Program-made: the position numbers and the translations under genes
Shown: positions 1 through 7,064 of the stretch, piece by piece
Position numbering within the stretch: the stretch's first letter is position 1
Layout: each line of letters opens with the position of its first letter
Source of the DNA: an uncultured Alphaproteobacteria bacterium
GTDB taxonomy: Bacteria > Pseudomonadota > Alphaproteobacteria > Rhodobacterales > Rhodobacteraceae
Reading direction: 5' to 3'
NCBI GenBank assembly: GCA_929200295.1
Contig: CAKMZE010000048.1
Location: forward strand, 1 to 19,062
DNA length: 19,062 bases
The notes under the pieces: model-generated
The model's database searches: none
What the model saw: only the letters and a program-made list of their open reading frames with translations
Told to the model about the DNA's origin: nothing

Positions 1-141
1 CCCATAACACCTTCGGAGTGATGCTGATTAAGAGGCTATGACCGCCTGCGCAGCCCCCAAATAGCGCAGCAGGTGGTCATAGCCGGGTCTCAGGTCTCTA
101 CAGTGGTTTCGCAAAAAACTTCACAGCAAAGGAGACCGACT
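1..141 (+). ncRNA. Structured leader of IS110 element, candidate bridge RNA (partial)
   Basis: The leader upstream of the IS110 transposase can fold into consecutive hairpins. A small one at 8-20 has a cUUCGg tetraloop and one bulged A. A long one pairs 34-51 with 66-84, with ten perfect outer pairs (GGCTATGACC against GGTCATAGCC), a G-U pair, seven more pairs around one bulged A, and a 14-nt loop. A third pairs 103-109 with 116-124. IS110-group elements are known to encode a bridge RNA in the non-coding left end, whose loops recognise target and donor DNA. Position, length and folding fit that role, but no loop has been matched to a target here. The 5' end is cut by the window edge. It could instead be only a translational control leader. 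Confidence 0.5.
86..137 (+). promoter_or_regulatory. Possible ribosome-site-sequestering stem before transposase
   Basis: The hexamer GGTCTC occurs twice in tandem (86-91 and 93-98). Both copies are exact reverse complements of GAGACC at 132-137, which overlaps the Shine-Dalgarno AAAGGAG (128-134) of the transposase. Either copy could pair with the ribosome site and lower translation, with the hairpin 103-124 nested inside. This is a reading of base complementarity only. Confidence 0.35.
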
Positions 142-1374
142 ATGACCAAGATTATTGTTGCACAAGATGCCCCTGTTTTGGTGGCTATCGACATCGCCAA
201 GGCCCGGCATGAAGTTTTGATCGCTATTCCAGATAAGAAACGGCGACGTCGCTTAACCGTTTTGAACGAACTCGCCGATTTCAACCGCCTCGTCACAGTA
301 CTGAGGGAATACGGACGCCCAGTTCGTGTAGCCTTAGAGGCGACTGGCAATTATCACCGTGCCTTGGCGTACCATCTGGCAACTGCTGGCTTTGAGGTAA
401 AGCTGGTGTCCTCAGTGGCTTTGGCGCGTACGCGCGAAGCCCTCAACAACAGCTGGGATAAGAATGACCCAAAGGACGCGCAAGTGATCCTGCACATGAT
501 GGAGATCGGTAACGAGCAATATTACCACGACCCTCTGTTATGCGGCACAAACGACATCCAAGAGCTGTCCAAAACCCACGATATCGTCTCCAAGTCGAAG
601 ACTGAACTTTGGCACCGGGTGTTGACCCATTATCTGCCGCTGTACTTCCCTGAAGCGGATCGATTTCACCGCAGCTCACGCAGTGATTGGTTCTTTGCAT
701 TCCTTGAGCGTTATCCATCACCACATTTTATCACGGCAATGGGCAAAGACGCTTTCACCGCTGATGCTTGCGACGTCATTGGGCGCAAGGTCGCGAAAGA
801 GCGTTTTCTTGCAGATATTTACGAGACAGCCAAGTCTTCAGTGGGATTGCCGGTTGCCCCAGATTCTGATGCGATCAGAATGTTCCGTTTGGTCCTTGGA
901 GAAGGCCGCAGTCTCATTGCGCAACGCAATCAAATTGAAGATCGCGCCGTCGCGCTTCTCAAAGATCTACCTGACTATCAGTTGCTGACATCAATACCTG
1001 GGATCGGCCCGATCAACGCTCTGACCATCCTCGCAGAAGCAGGCGACTTGCGCCGTTTTGGACATCATCGGCAGTTCTTGAAGTTCTGCGGCATGGACCT
1101 GGCAACCATCCAGTCCGGCACATTCCGGGGCCAAACCAAACTGTCAAAATATGGGAATGCCCGTCTGCGCCGCACCCTCTGGATGGCTGGTCAGGTTGCC
1201 ATACTGCAGCGCGCCAACAGCTTCCGGGATAAGTTCGAGCGCTACATCGCCAAGGACCGCCACAACACCCATTTGCGCCGAAAGGCGTATACCGCTATCG
1301 CCGCCAAGATGGCCCGCACAGTTCACGGGATCATCAAACATGGCGAACCCTATCGCCCTTTCTTTGAGGGGTGA
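142..1374 (+). CDS. IS110-family DEDD transposase (recombinase)
   Basis: This 410-residue protein catalyses excision and insertion of its IS by strand exchange. The N-terminal RuvC-like domain shows the family's acidic residues: D17 (AIDIAK), E66 (ALEATGNY), and D109 and D112 (NDPKDAQ). The C-terminal Transposase_20 domain begins about residue 281 (LLTSIPGIGPINALTI) and carries QSGTFRG around 324-330, where S325 is the likely nucleophilic serine. Length is normal for the family and no frameshift is seen, so it may be active. I chose ATG 142 because AAAGGAG lies at 128-134. The frame is open further upstream to a GTG at 73, but that would read through the folded leader. The IS110 versus IS1111 subgroup was not settled. 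Confidence 0.93.
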   Translation: MTKIIVAQDAPVLVAIDIAKARHEVLIAIPDKKRRRRLTVLNELADFNRLVTVLREYGRPVRVALEATGNYHRALAYHLATAGFEVKLVSSVALARTREALNNSWDKNDPKDAQVILHMMEIGNEQYYHDPLLCGTNDIQELSKTHDIVSKSKTELWHRVLTHYLPLYFPEADRFHRSSRSDWFFAFLERYPSPHFITAMGKDAFTADACDVIGRKVAKERFLADIYETAKSSVGLPVAPDSDAIRMFRLVLGEGRSLIAQRNQIEDRAVALLKDLPDYQLLTSIPGIGPINALTILAEAGDLRRFGHHRQFLKFCGMDLATIQSGTFRGQTKLSKYGNARLRRTLWMAGQVAILQRANSFRDKFERYIAKDRHNTHLRRKAYTAIAAKMARTVHGIIKHGEPYRPFFEG

Positions 1375-1375
1375 T

Positions 1376-1452
1376 CGATCGCAGAAGGACCTTTCTCTGT
1401 AAGGGCCGTAGAGGCAGACACCTGACCTCGTAGATAATGTTTAGGCCTTCTG
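1376..1452. repeat. Foldable stretch after the transposase (possible IS right end)
   Basis: CAGAAGG (1382-1388) and CCTTCTG (1446-1452) are exact inverted repeats. Between them, GAGGCAG (1411-1417) pairs with CTG plus CCTC (1422-1429) around an ACAC loop and one bulged A. The stretch may be the non-coding right end of the IS110 element. In the IS1111 subgroup the bridge RNA lies on this side, so it is an alternative site for that RNA. No protein is visible. Confidence 0.3.
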
Positions 1453-1634
1453 TGTTAGCGACCCGATGATCTCGTCTTAAGGACGGTGAGAGCCGCAAAA
1501 GCGTACTCTGTGTTTGTTATGGGAGAGACTGTCGTTGACCAAATTGCCAAACTGAGACATTTTATGAACGTATCGAGGCAACTCGATATGACAATGACCT
1601 GATGCCAAATCAGCCATTCATTCCGCGCATAGGA

Positions 1635-1739
1635 CGTTGTCGACACGAATGGCCAGCGGTTTGCCCTCCACTCAATGATCTGGTTCAGGCTACGCACCAC
1701 GCGTTCAGCGGGCAGTGAGAAGTCGACCTCGATGCCCAA
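1635..1739 (-). pseudogene. IS3-family OrfB fragment (transposase remnant)
   Basis: The reverse strand reads GIEVDFSLPAERVVRSLNQI, then IEW, and after a one-base deletion GKPLAIRVDN. I recognise this as part of the DDE integrase core of IS3-family OrfB proteins, where RVDN normally leads into GPEY and holds a catalytic aspartate. The sequence stops matching right after RVDN, and no start or C-terminus is present. It is a dead fragment of about 35 codons. The deletion lies in the run around 1660-1664, and the upstream border is at about 1739. Confidence 0.7.
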
Positions 1740-1806
1740 TCTCTTCTGCGTACCGAAGTATTCGTAACTTGCGCTGTATCTCGCGTTGATCCTTGTTCAA
1801 GAACAT
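1732..1806 (-). pseudogene. N-terminal fragment of a second IS transposase
   Basis: From ATG at 1806 the reverse strand reads MFLNKDQREIQRKLRILRYA followed by EEIGH. I recognise this as the conserved start of an HTH-plus-integrase transposase common in Roseobacter and other alphaproteobacteria. After about 25 codons the match ends and the sequence passes, in another frame, into the IS3 OrfB fragment. A purine-rich AAAGGAG lies directly before the ATG. It cannot make a functional product. Confidence 0.6.
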
Positions 1807-2195
1807 CTCCTTTGCCCCAAAATGGGGAGCTTAAAGAAAATGTCTCGCGAGTAACGGCATATCTACAAATATGCGTGTGTGGAATGTGGGCGTTTCGCGC
1901 TGTAGTAGGTCATTGCTGATCCCGGATCACATCTCTGAGCCTGTTTCAGATGTATTCAAATAGACGCATTCATATTTCTGCGATCGCGACAATCGTTCGA
2001 TCATGCGATCCACCTTAAACACTGATCTAAAAATCCGCGACCACCTCTAAATCCCCATGGGCCGAAGTGGAAAAGCGATTTCAGTTAAAGCCAGCGGGTA
2101 TACTTGATACTAGCAGGCATTGGGGGCTGCTAGAGGCAGTTTATGAGATAGCGCATTGGGCACATGCAAAAAACAATCTCCTGATACATCAGCCG
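1807..2195. other. Non-coding stretch, no gene recognised
   Basis: No reading frame here resembles a protein I know. The part nearest 1807 may be the upstream region of the IS fragment at 1732-1806. A small hairpin at 2110-2133 pairs CTAGCAG with CTGCTAG around a 10-nt loop; no T-run follows on either strand, so it is not a standard terminator. Several GCGATC motifs lie around 1980-2010 without clear order. Confidence 0.5.
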
Positions 2196-2873
2196 CTAAG
2201 TTTGTGAAATCCATTGCAACGGATGCGGCAGAATTTGCGGTGCATAATCGATCCTGAGGGCGCGTCTCGGGGCTGTGCTTTGTGATGGGCGCGATCTATG
2301 GAGGATCGCCATGTGCAAGATCTGGATATCTCCTGCGCGTGCTTCACAGAACTCTGTCGGGTGGTTTTGGGCAATGTCGTTTGCTGAGGCCGCAGGAATA
2401 ACACCAAGTGTGTGACTGCACGGCACAATTTCCATCGCGCCATTTTCTGCAAATGTATCATCAAGATGGACGCGCACGAATAGCATTTGGTTCAAAATTT
2501 CTTGTGGCGGTTCGCAATGCCAAGATCCATCTTTTTGTGACCAGTTTTTATATCCTGCAAGTGCATGCTTTTCTGCGACCTGGATGATCCGGTCTTGATG
2601 CCAAGGGACGCTCCAATTGGTTTTGGGCTTGGTGTCTTTGGAAAACAAGACTGAGCGCACGGGTTGCATCATCGGGGCGATTTGTGAGACCGCGGATGTG
2701 ATGGCTGCAAACCCGTGCTTGCTTTGTGCATGCGTGTCAGGTGAAATGCGCTGTCCCGGTGTGTTTTTGTGGGTCGCAGCAAAGTCTCTGAGATTGTCAC
2801 ATTCTGTTTGCGTAAGTGCGCCGCGCAGCCAAAAGCTACCGGTTTTCATAACCGCCTCTGGCAGCTCATACAT
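2196..2873 (-). CDS. Phytanoyl-CoA dioxygenase (PhyH) family oxygenase
   Basis: This 225-residue protein resembles the PhyH superfamily of Fe(II)/2-oxoglutarate oxygenases, which hydroxylate small molecules or acyl-CoA-like substrates using 2-oxoglutarate and O2. The first metal ligands appear as H92-Q-D94 in VPWHQDR. The distal histidine is probably H192 (ILHRS), and an arginine for 2-oxoglutarate lies in RRALRIDY (203-210). GAMEIVPCSH (145-154) is the usual strand before the second half of the barrel. Length and C-terminus look complete despite the IS debris downstream. The start ATG overlaps the end of the MeaB gene by 8 nt, which suggests translational coupling. Met9 is an alternative start. 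The substrate is unknown; phytanoyl-CoA should not be assumed. Confidence 0.85.
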   Translation of the reverse strand: MYELPEAVMKTGSFWLRGALTQTECDNLRDFAATHKNTPGQRISPDTHAQSKHGFAAITSAVSQIAPMMQPVRSVLFSKDTKPKTNWSVPWHQDRIIQVAEKHALAGYKNWSQKDGSWHCEPPQEILNQMLFVRVHLDDTFAENGAMEIVPCSHTLGVIPAASANDIAQNHPTEFCEARAGDIQILHMAILHRSRPSQSTAPRRALRIDYAPQILPHPLQWISQT

Positions 2874-3849
2874 CTGCTAAAGCCTGTGATGCAGCGTCAG
2901 ATGGGGAGAGGTCGCCATTTGCCACGGCGTTCTCTAAGCGGGTCACCTTGTCATGCAGCGCAGGATCTCTTGTGAGACGCTGCAAGAGCTGCTGGCGCAC
3001 CTCTTCATGAAACCAATGGCGCGCTTGGGTTTGACGTGTGCTCTGCCAGACGCCTGTATCTTTGCGCCATGCCGCGAGCTCAAAGATCGTATCCCACGCG
3101 GCGGCGAGCCCCAATGTTTCAAGCGCGGACATGGTCATGGCTTTGGGGAAACCATCGGGATCTTGCGTGCGTTTGCGCATCAGACGTAATGCGCCTGCGT
3201 AATCGGCGCATGTGCGGGTCGCCTGAGATTTCAGTGCGCCGTCGGCTTTGTTGACGAACACAAGATCCGCGATTTCCATGATGCCGCGTTTGACCCCTTG
3301 CAATTCATCTCCGCCAGCGGGGGCGAGCAAGAGCGCAAAGACATCGACCATCTGTGACACCATAGTTTCTGATTGGCCGACACCGACGGTTTCAATTAAT
3401 ACGATATCAAAGCCAGCGGCCTCACACAGGGCAATGGTTTCCCGGGTGCGGCGCGCCACGCCGCCTAAATGCGCCTGAGACGGGGAGGGGCGAATAAAGG
3501 CATTGGGATCGCGCGACAGTTGCTCCATCCGCGTTTTATCCCCCAGAATGGAGCCGCCAGAGCGGGTCGAAGATGGGTCAACCGCAAGCACCGCAACGCG
3601 TTTGCCCATCTGTGTGAGCATCAGGCCGAAGCTTTCGATAAAGGTTGATTTGCCGACACCGGGCGTTCCAGAAAGCCCGATGCGCAAGGCCTCTTTGTTT
3701 GTTCCGAGTGCCGCGATGAGTGTTTGCGCTTGGGCGCGGTGGTCTGCGCGTTCGCTCTCGATCAATGTGATGGCACGGGCGAGCGCGCGGCGCTGGCCTG
3801 CGCGCAGATCTGCCGCGAGATCGCTTAGAGATGGGTTTTTGGCAACCAT
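2866..3849 (-). CDS. meaB: MeaB/ArgK-family GTPase, mutase chaperone
   Basis: The 327-residue protein is a G3E-family P-loop GTPase. MeaB proteins protect and reload cobalamin-dependent methylmalonyl-CoA mutase and related acyl-CoA mutases. The Walker A motif is GTPGVGKST (61-69). AVDPSSTRSGGSILGDKTRM (89-108) is typical of MeaB. ETVGVGQ (153-159) is the G3 region and NKAD (200-203) the guanine-specificity motif. Length matches the family. No mutase gene lies in the window, so its partner must be encoded elsewhere. It is upstream of and overlaps the PhyH gene. The older name ArgK should not be read as arginine transport. Confidence 0.93.
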   Translation of the reverse strand: MVAKNPSLSDLAADLRAGQRRALARAITLIESERADHRAQAQTLIAALGTNKEALRIGLSGTPGVGKSTFIESFGLMLTQMGKRVAVLAVDPSSTRSGGSILGDKTRMEQLSRDPNAFIRPSPSQAHLGGVARRTRETIALCEAAGFDIVLIETVGVGQSETMVSQMVDVFALLLAPAGGDELQGVKRGIMEIADLVFVNKADGALKSQATRTCADYAGALRLMRKRTQDPDGFPKAMTMSALETLGLAAAWDTIFELAAWRKDTGVWQSTRQTQARHWFHEEVRQQLLQRLTRDPALHDKVTRLENAVANGDLSPSDAASQALADV

Positions 3850-3990
3850 ACTGCTTTTTAGCGTGTAGGGTAGGGCTGTCCAGCGTTAATGGGGCTGCGG
3901 CGATGGGGGCACGCATAAGAAAATTACGACTTGCGAGAGAGGCTTTGGCACTGGCATGATACATATGATGAGGTATGAGGAGGTTGAGCC
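3850..3990. promoter_or_regulatory. Divergent promoter region of meaB and membrane-protein gene
   Basis: These 141 bp separate two outward-facing genes and so must hold both promoters. On the plus strand TTGCGA followed 18 nt later by CATGAT is a possible weak promoter pair, and a strong AGGAGG Shine-Dalgarno precedes the ATG at 3991. I found no convincing operator palindrome. Confidence 0.4.
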
Positions 3991-4419
3991 ATGTTAAAAA
4001 CACCCATTCATTTGTGGATCATCGGTGTGGTTTCACTGTTGTGGAATGCCGGGGGTGCTGCAGATTATGTGATGTCGCAGTTCCGGGTTGAGAGCTACAT
4101 GGCGCAGCTTGCGCCAGAACATATCGCCTACATCGATGCATTCCCAAGCTGGTTTGAAGCCGTTTGGGCGATCGGGGTTTGGGGCGCCGTCTTGGGCTCA
4201 TTGTTATTGCTGTTGCGGTCACGCTTTGCTGTGCAGGCGTTCTTTTTGTCATTGGTGGGGTTATTGGCCTCATCGGTTTATAGCTTTGGTATTGCGGAGC
4301 CGTCATCGCTTGAGCTGATGGGCACATTTGCACTGTGGTTCACAGTGGCAATTTATGTGGTGACGATTATGCTGTTGATCTATGCGCGGGCGATGCGGTG
4401 GCGGGGGGTGTTGCGGTAG
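3991..4419 (+). CDS. Conserved four-helix membrane protein, function unknown
   Basis: The 142-residue product is strongly hydrophobic, with predicted membrane helices near residues 8-26, 53-75, 81-100 and 112-135 and a basic C-terminus (ARAMRWRGVLR). It begins MLKTPIHLWIIGVVSLLWNA, a start I associate with a small inner-membrane family in alphaproteobacteria that databases sometimes label sugar transporter without evidence. AGGAGG lies just upstream of the ATG, supporting this start. It stands alone: divergent from meaB and convergent with the lipoprotein gene, with the hairpin repeats directly after its stop. No catalytic motif is visible. Confidence 0.75.
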   Translation: MLKTPIHLWIIGVVSLLWNAGGAADYVMSQFRVESYMAQLAPEHIAYIDAFPSWFEAVWAIGVWGAVLGSLLLLLRSRFAVQAFFLSLVGLLASSVYSFGIAEPSSLELMGTFALWFTVAIYVVTIMLLIYARAMRWRGVLR

Positions 4420-4424
4420 AAGAT

Positions 4425-4510
4425 CTGGGGGCTGGCCCCAGACAAGAGCACCCCTGGGGGCCAGCCCCCAGACAAACCAACCCCTGGGGGCCAGCCCCCA
4501 GACCCCCGGG
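4425..4510. repeat. Three G/C-rich hairpin repeats between convergent genes
   Basis: Three related hairpins follow in a row: 4425-4441 (six-pair stem), 4454-4471 and 4484-4501 (CTGGGGG pairing with CCCCCAG around CCAG). The last two sit in a 23-bp exact direct repeat (4451-4473 and 4481-4503) with a 30-bp period. The tail ACCCCCGGGATATTT resembles a common intergenic repeat of Rhodobacterales. Lying between two convergent genes, the array could end transcription from both sides, though no clean T-run is present. Confidence 0.8.
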
Positions 4511-4559
4511 ATATTTCAAAACCTAAGAATGGAGAGGCTTTGACCTGAGGGGCGTGATT

Positions 4560-4868
4560 TTATCCACAGCTGGCGCGGGCTGTATCTGTAAAGTTGCGAT
4601 AGCGTTTCCAGAAAGATGATGTGCTGCGCGTGCCGGCCTGTCGTGTGTCTTGGGCCAATTGTGGATCCTCAAAGAATGTGGCGGCGCGGGCCTGATCTGA
4701 GGCGTTCAATGTTCTATTGGCGGCTCTTTGGACACAAGAGCATAACGTGTTGCTCGCGGCTTTTCTATCTGCCGCAACGCAAGCTTTGGCGACCTCACCA
4801 GTGACACGGCTGGTACAGGCGTTGATCAACAAACAGCATGTGAGTATCAGAAAACCGCGCATGAACAT
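4560..4868 (-). CDS. Small cysteine-rich lipoprotein, function unknown
   Basis: The 102-residue product begins MFMRGFLILTCCLLINACTS: a short positive N-terminus, a hydrophobic stretch and a lipobox ending at C18 (INAC), so it is probably a lipid-anchored envelope protein. The mature part carries Cys at KACVAADR, LCSCVQ and the C-terminal ASCG, which could form disulfides. It resembles a small Roseobacter family sometimes named arginine transporter in databases; nothing here supports transport. I chose the ATG at 4868 because AAAGAGG lies about eight bases upstream and the signal peptide then starts correctly. An in-frame ATG at 4904 would add 12 charged residues before the signal. Confidence 0.72.
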   Translation of the reverse strand: MFMRGFLILTCCLLINACTSRVTGEVAKACVAADRKAASNTLCSCVQRAANRTLNASDQARAATFFEDPQLAQDTRQAGTRSTSSFWKRYRNFTDTARASCG

Positions 4869-4960
4869 GAATTCGACCTCTTTACTTTTTACGTGTGCTT
4901 GCATTTTCGAGTATGCGATGCATCGCGAGGATGTGCAAATGATGCAAGTTTGATGCGCGT

Positions 4961-5491
4961 TTAATCGCCGTCAAATGCGCAGAGCATATGCACATTCAAC
5001 CCCATAGCCGCGAGCTTTGCGCCGCCGCCTAAATCGGGCAGGTCAATGATAAAGCTACAACCGACCACCTCGGCACCTAAGCGTTCGATGAGTTTCACGC
5101 CAGCCTCGGCAGTGCCGCCTGTGGCCAGAAGATCATCAACCAAGAGCACCTTTTCACCTGGTTGCAGCGCGTCGCCGTGGATTTCCATCACGGCCTCGCC
5201 GTATTCGAGCGTATAGGCTTGGCTGATCGTATGACCGGGCAGCTTGCCTTGTTTACGGATGGGCACAAAGCCTAGCGACATTTGATGCGCCATGGCCCCG
5301 CCCAAGACAAAGCCACGTGCCTCTAACGCGACGATCTTGTCGATCTTCAGGTCCATGTGTGCGTGGATCATCTGATCAACACAAAGCCGCAGCCCGCGCG
5401 GGTCGCTGAGCAAAGTGGTGACATCACGAAACATGATCCCCTCATGTGGGAAATCTGGAATTGTGCGAATGTAATCTTGGATCGTTTTCAT
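4961..5491 (-). CDS. apt: Adenine phosphoribosyltransferase
   Basis: The enzyme converts adenine and PRPP to AMP and pyrophosphate in the cytoplasm. The 176 residues match the usual Apt length. The N-terminal IPDFPHEGIMFRDVTTLL (11-28) is typical. EARGF (57-61) is the flexible-loop side of the active site, and VLLVDDLLATGGTA (115-128) is the PRPP-binding motif with its acidic pair D119-D120. It follows mtnP by 50 bp on the same strand. MtnP releases adenine, which Apt recovers, so the pair works as a salvage module. Only a modest Shine-Dalgarno (CAGGAC) precedes the ATG. Confidence 0.97.
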   Translation of the reverse strand: MKTIQDYIRTIPDFPHEGIMFRDVTTLLSDPRGLRLCVDQMIHAHMDLKIDKIVALEARGFVLGGAMAHQMSLGFVPIRKQGKLPGHTISQAYTLEYGEAVMEIHGDALQPGEKVLLVDDLLATGGTAEAGVKLIERLGAEVVGCSFIIDLPDLGGGAKLAAMGLNVHMLCAFDGD

Positions 5492-5541
5492 TTTGGGTCC
5501 TGAGCGCTGTCGCGGGTGATCATATGTACTATGTGATGAAG

Positions 5542-6417
5542 CTACGTCGATAAAACGCGCCCGGCAATGGCATCAAGCTTGGCAAGCAATGCGGGGTCGC
5601 GCTGGTCTGGGGCTGTCATGATCGCGTGATCTAAGGCGCGGTCACAGCCATGCGGGCAAGGGGGTGAGCCGGGCGCGCGCCGTATATGTAGCGGGAGCGC
5701 TGCAATAAAATCGGCGGCTTTCGTGCCATTGCCTTTGAGGGTGGCGATGACATCGCTCACATCGACGCTTCCATGGTCTGGGTGCCAGCTGTCATAATCG
5801 GTGACCATTGCAATTGTGATGTAACAGATCTCGGCTTCGCGCGCGAGCTTGGCCTCTGGCATATTGGTCATGCCGATCACATCACATCCCCACGATTTAT
5901 AAAGCTGGCTTTCGGCAGCTGAGGAAAATTGCGGGCCTTCCATGGCGAGATAGGTGCCCCCCAAATGCATGGTGATCCCGGCAGCATTGCCCGCGGTCTC
6001 ACACGCGCTGGCGAGGCGGTGGCATGTGGGGTGTGCGAGGCTGACATGGGCGACACAACCAGGCCCGAAAAAGGATTTTTCGCGCGCAAACGTGCGATCA
6101 ATAAATTGATCCACGATGACAAAATCACCCGGCTTCATATGTTCTTGGAACGAGCCGCAGGCGCTAATGCTCACGATATCGGTAACGCCAAGCCGTTTGA
6201 GCGCATCAATATTCGCGCGGTAAGGCATGCTGGTTGGGCTATGCGCATGCCCCTGACCATGGCGGGGCAGAAACACCACATCGGTATTCAAAATACGGCC
6301 CGTTAAGAGCGGGCTAGACGTATCGCCCCAAGGGCTATCGACAGTGACCCATGCAGCGTCATGCATGCCGTCAATATCATAGAGGCCGGACCCACCGATA
6401 ATGCCAATCTTTGTCAT
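5542..6417 (-). CDS. mtnP: S-methyl-5'-thioadenosine phosphorylase
   Basis: The enzyme splits 5'-methylthioadenosine, a by-product of polyamine and homoserine-lactone synthesis, with phosphate into adenine and 5-methylthioribose 1-phosphate. In 291 residues it shows the purine nucleoside phosphorylase family pattern: GGSGLYD (8-14), the phosphate-site PRHGQGH (51-57), MEGPQFSS (159-166), TNMPEAKLARE (184-194) and TDYDSWH (206-212). The last favours methylthioadenosine over plain purine nucleosides. A GGGAGAGG Shine-Dalgarno supports the start. It lies upstream of apt on the same strand, which consumes its adenine product. No other methionine-salvage genes (mtnA onward) are in the window. Confidence 0.96.
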   Translation of the reverse strand: MTKIGIIGGSGLYDIDGMHDAAWVTVDSPWGDTSSPLLTGRILNTDVVFLPRHGQGHAHSPTSMPYRANIDALKRLGVTDIVSISACGSFQEHMKPGDFVIVDQFIDRTFAREKSFFGPGCVAHVSLAHPTCHRLASACETAGNAAGITMHLGGTYLAMEGPQFSSAAESQLYKSWGCDVIGMTNMPEAKLAREAEICYITIAMVTDYDSWHPDHGSVDVSDVIATLKGNGTKAADFIAALPLHIRRAPGSPPCPHGCDRALDHAIMTAPDQRDPALLAKLDAIAGRVLST

Positions 6418-6492
6418 GCCCTCTCCCTGTTACAACTCCATATCACCCATCAATACACAACCGATGCGGGAAAATATAGCTGTGTAATCAGA

Positions 6493-6894
6493 TTATTGCG
6501 CGCGTGCGGCCATGTCAGAGAGTACTTTCATGGCGTGATCGGCTTTCTCGACAGGAACGAAAAGATGGTCGTGGAAATAACCTGCAACCGGGTTCGCCCC
6601 CATATCATGCGCAGCAAGGGCTGTTGCAATGCGCGCGATAAAGCCCACGGCATCAAGCGCGGAATGCACATTCAGCGTAATCATCCGTGACCGAAATGTG
6701 TAAGGTAGATCATGCGCTTTTGCGCTTTCTTCGGTGAGGATCAGTGTTGTGCCTTCGGTCTCTTGAAATATCATCTGCGGGGAGAGCCCTGCTGGGATCT
6801 GGTCTTGTGGGAGTGTCACAAAAACAAAAACCTCAGGTGCGAGCCGCATCTTGAGCGATTTGAACAGCGTATGGAGATCTGTTTCACCCTGCAT
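6493..6894 (-). CDS. ACT-domain protein (DUF2241/COG3602-like)
   Basis: The 133-residue product reads MQGETDLHTLFKSLKMRLAP, then FVFVTLPQDQIP and, in the second half, RMITLNVHSALDAVGFIARI with a closing HDHLFVPVEKADHAMKVL. This is the layout of a small protein with one or two ACT folds, which usually bind an amino acid and regulate a partner. I recall it as the COG3602 family, which has no firm function. ATG 6894 was preferred because AAAGAGG lies six bases before it; the frame extends to 6957 but that stretch looks non-coding. It may share a transcript with mtnP and apt (75-bp gap). Confidence 0.75.
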   Translation of the reverse strand: MQGETDLHTLFKSLKMRLAPEVFVFVTLPQDQIPAGLSPQMIFQETEGTTLILTEESAKAHDLPYTFRSRMITLNVHSALDAVGFIARIATALAAHDMGANPVAGYFHDHLFVPVEKADHAMKVLSDMAARAQ

Positions 6895-7064
6895 GATGGG
6901 CCTCTTTGTGATGGGGCAAGACTGCGTATTCACGTGATCTTTACCATGTCCGATCATGATCTGCGACGTGATAATGCCTGTGTTTTGGCTAAGGGGGTGA
7001 CAATCCGCTTTGTCTCCGATAGGCGGCAGAAAAATAACACTGAAAAGAACTGCAGGTAATCCTT
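6895..7064. promoter_or_regulatory. Divergent promoter region, ACT-domain gene and SulP gene
   Basis: These 170 bp lie between outward-facing genes and should hold promoters for both. I see no palindrome or strong hexamer pair that I would defend. The ribosome site before the SulP start is weak. Confidence 0.35.

Larger units (their letters stand above)
1..1374 (+). mobile_element. IS110-family insertion sequence, left end truncated by window
   Basis: The element is defined by its transposase at 142-1374 and the folded leader in front of it. IS110 elements normally lack long terminal inverted repeats and make no obvious target duplication, so the exact ends cannot be placed by eye. The right boundary is set at the transposase stop as a minimum; the foldable stretch 1376-1452 may still belong to it. 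The left boundary is at or outside position 1. The flank to the right contains older IS debris. Confidence 0.75.

Noticed and set aside
73..141. Longer transposase starting at GTG 73
   Set aside because: The extension reads through the folded leader and has no family resemblance. ATG 142 has a good ribosome site and family-like start.
1376..1986. CGATCGCAGAA at 1376-1386 and its reverse complement at 1976-1986 as terminal inverted repeats
   Set aside because: Only 11 bp, no neighbouring similarity and no duplicated target; IS110 elements usually lack such ends.
50..2130. An 11-bp inverted match, GCAGCCCCCAA at 50-60 and its reverse complement at 2120-2130, as possible IS ends
   Set aside because: The span of 2.1 kb is too long for a simple IS110 element and would enclose older IS debris. 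G/C-rich text of this kind is common here, so chance or low complexity is likelier.
2110..2133. Hairpin CTAGCAG/CTGCTAG as terminator of the PhyH gene
   Set aside because: No T-run follows on either strand and the stem has only seven pairs.
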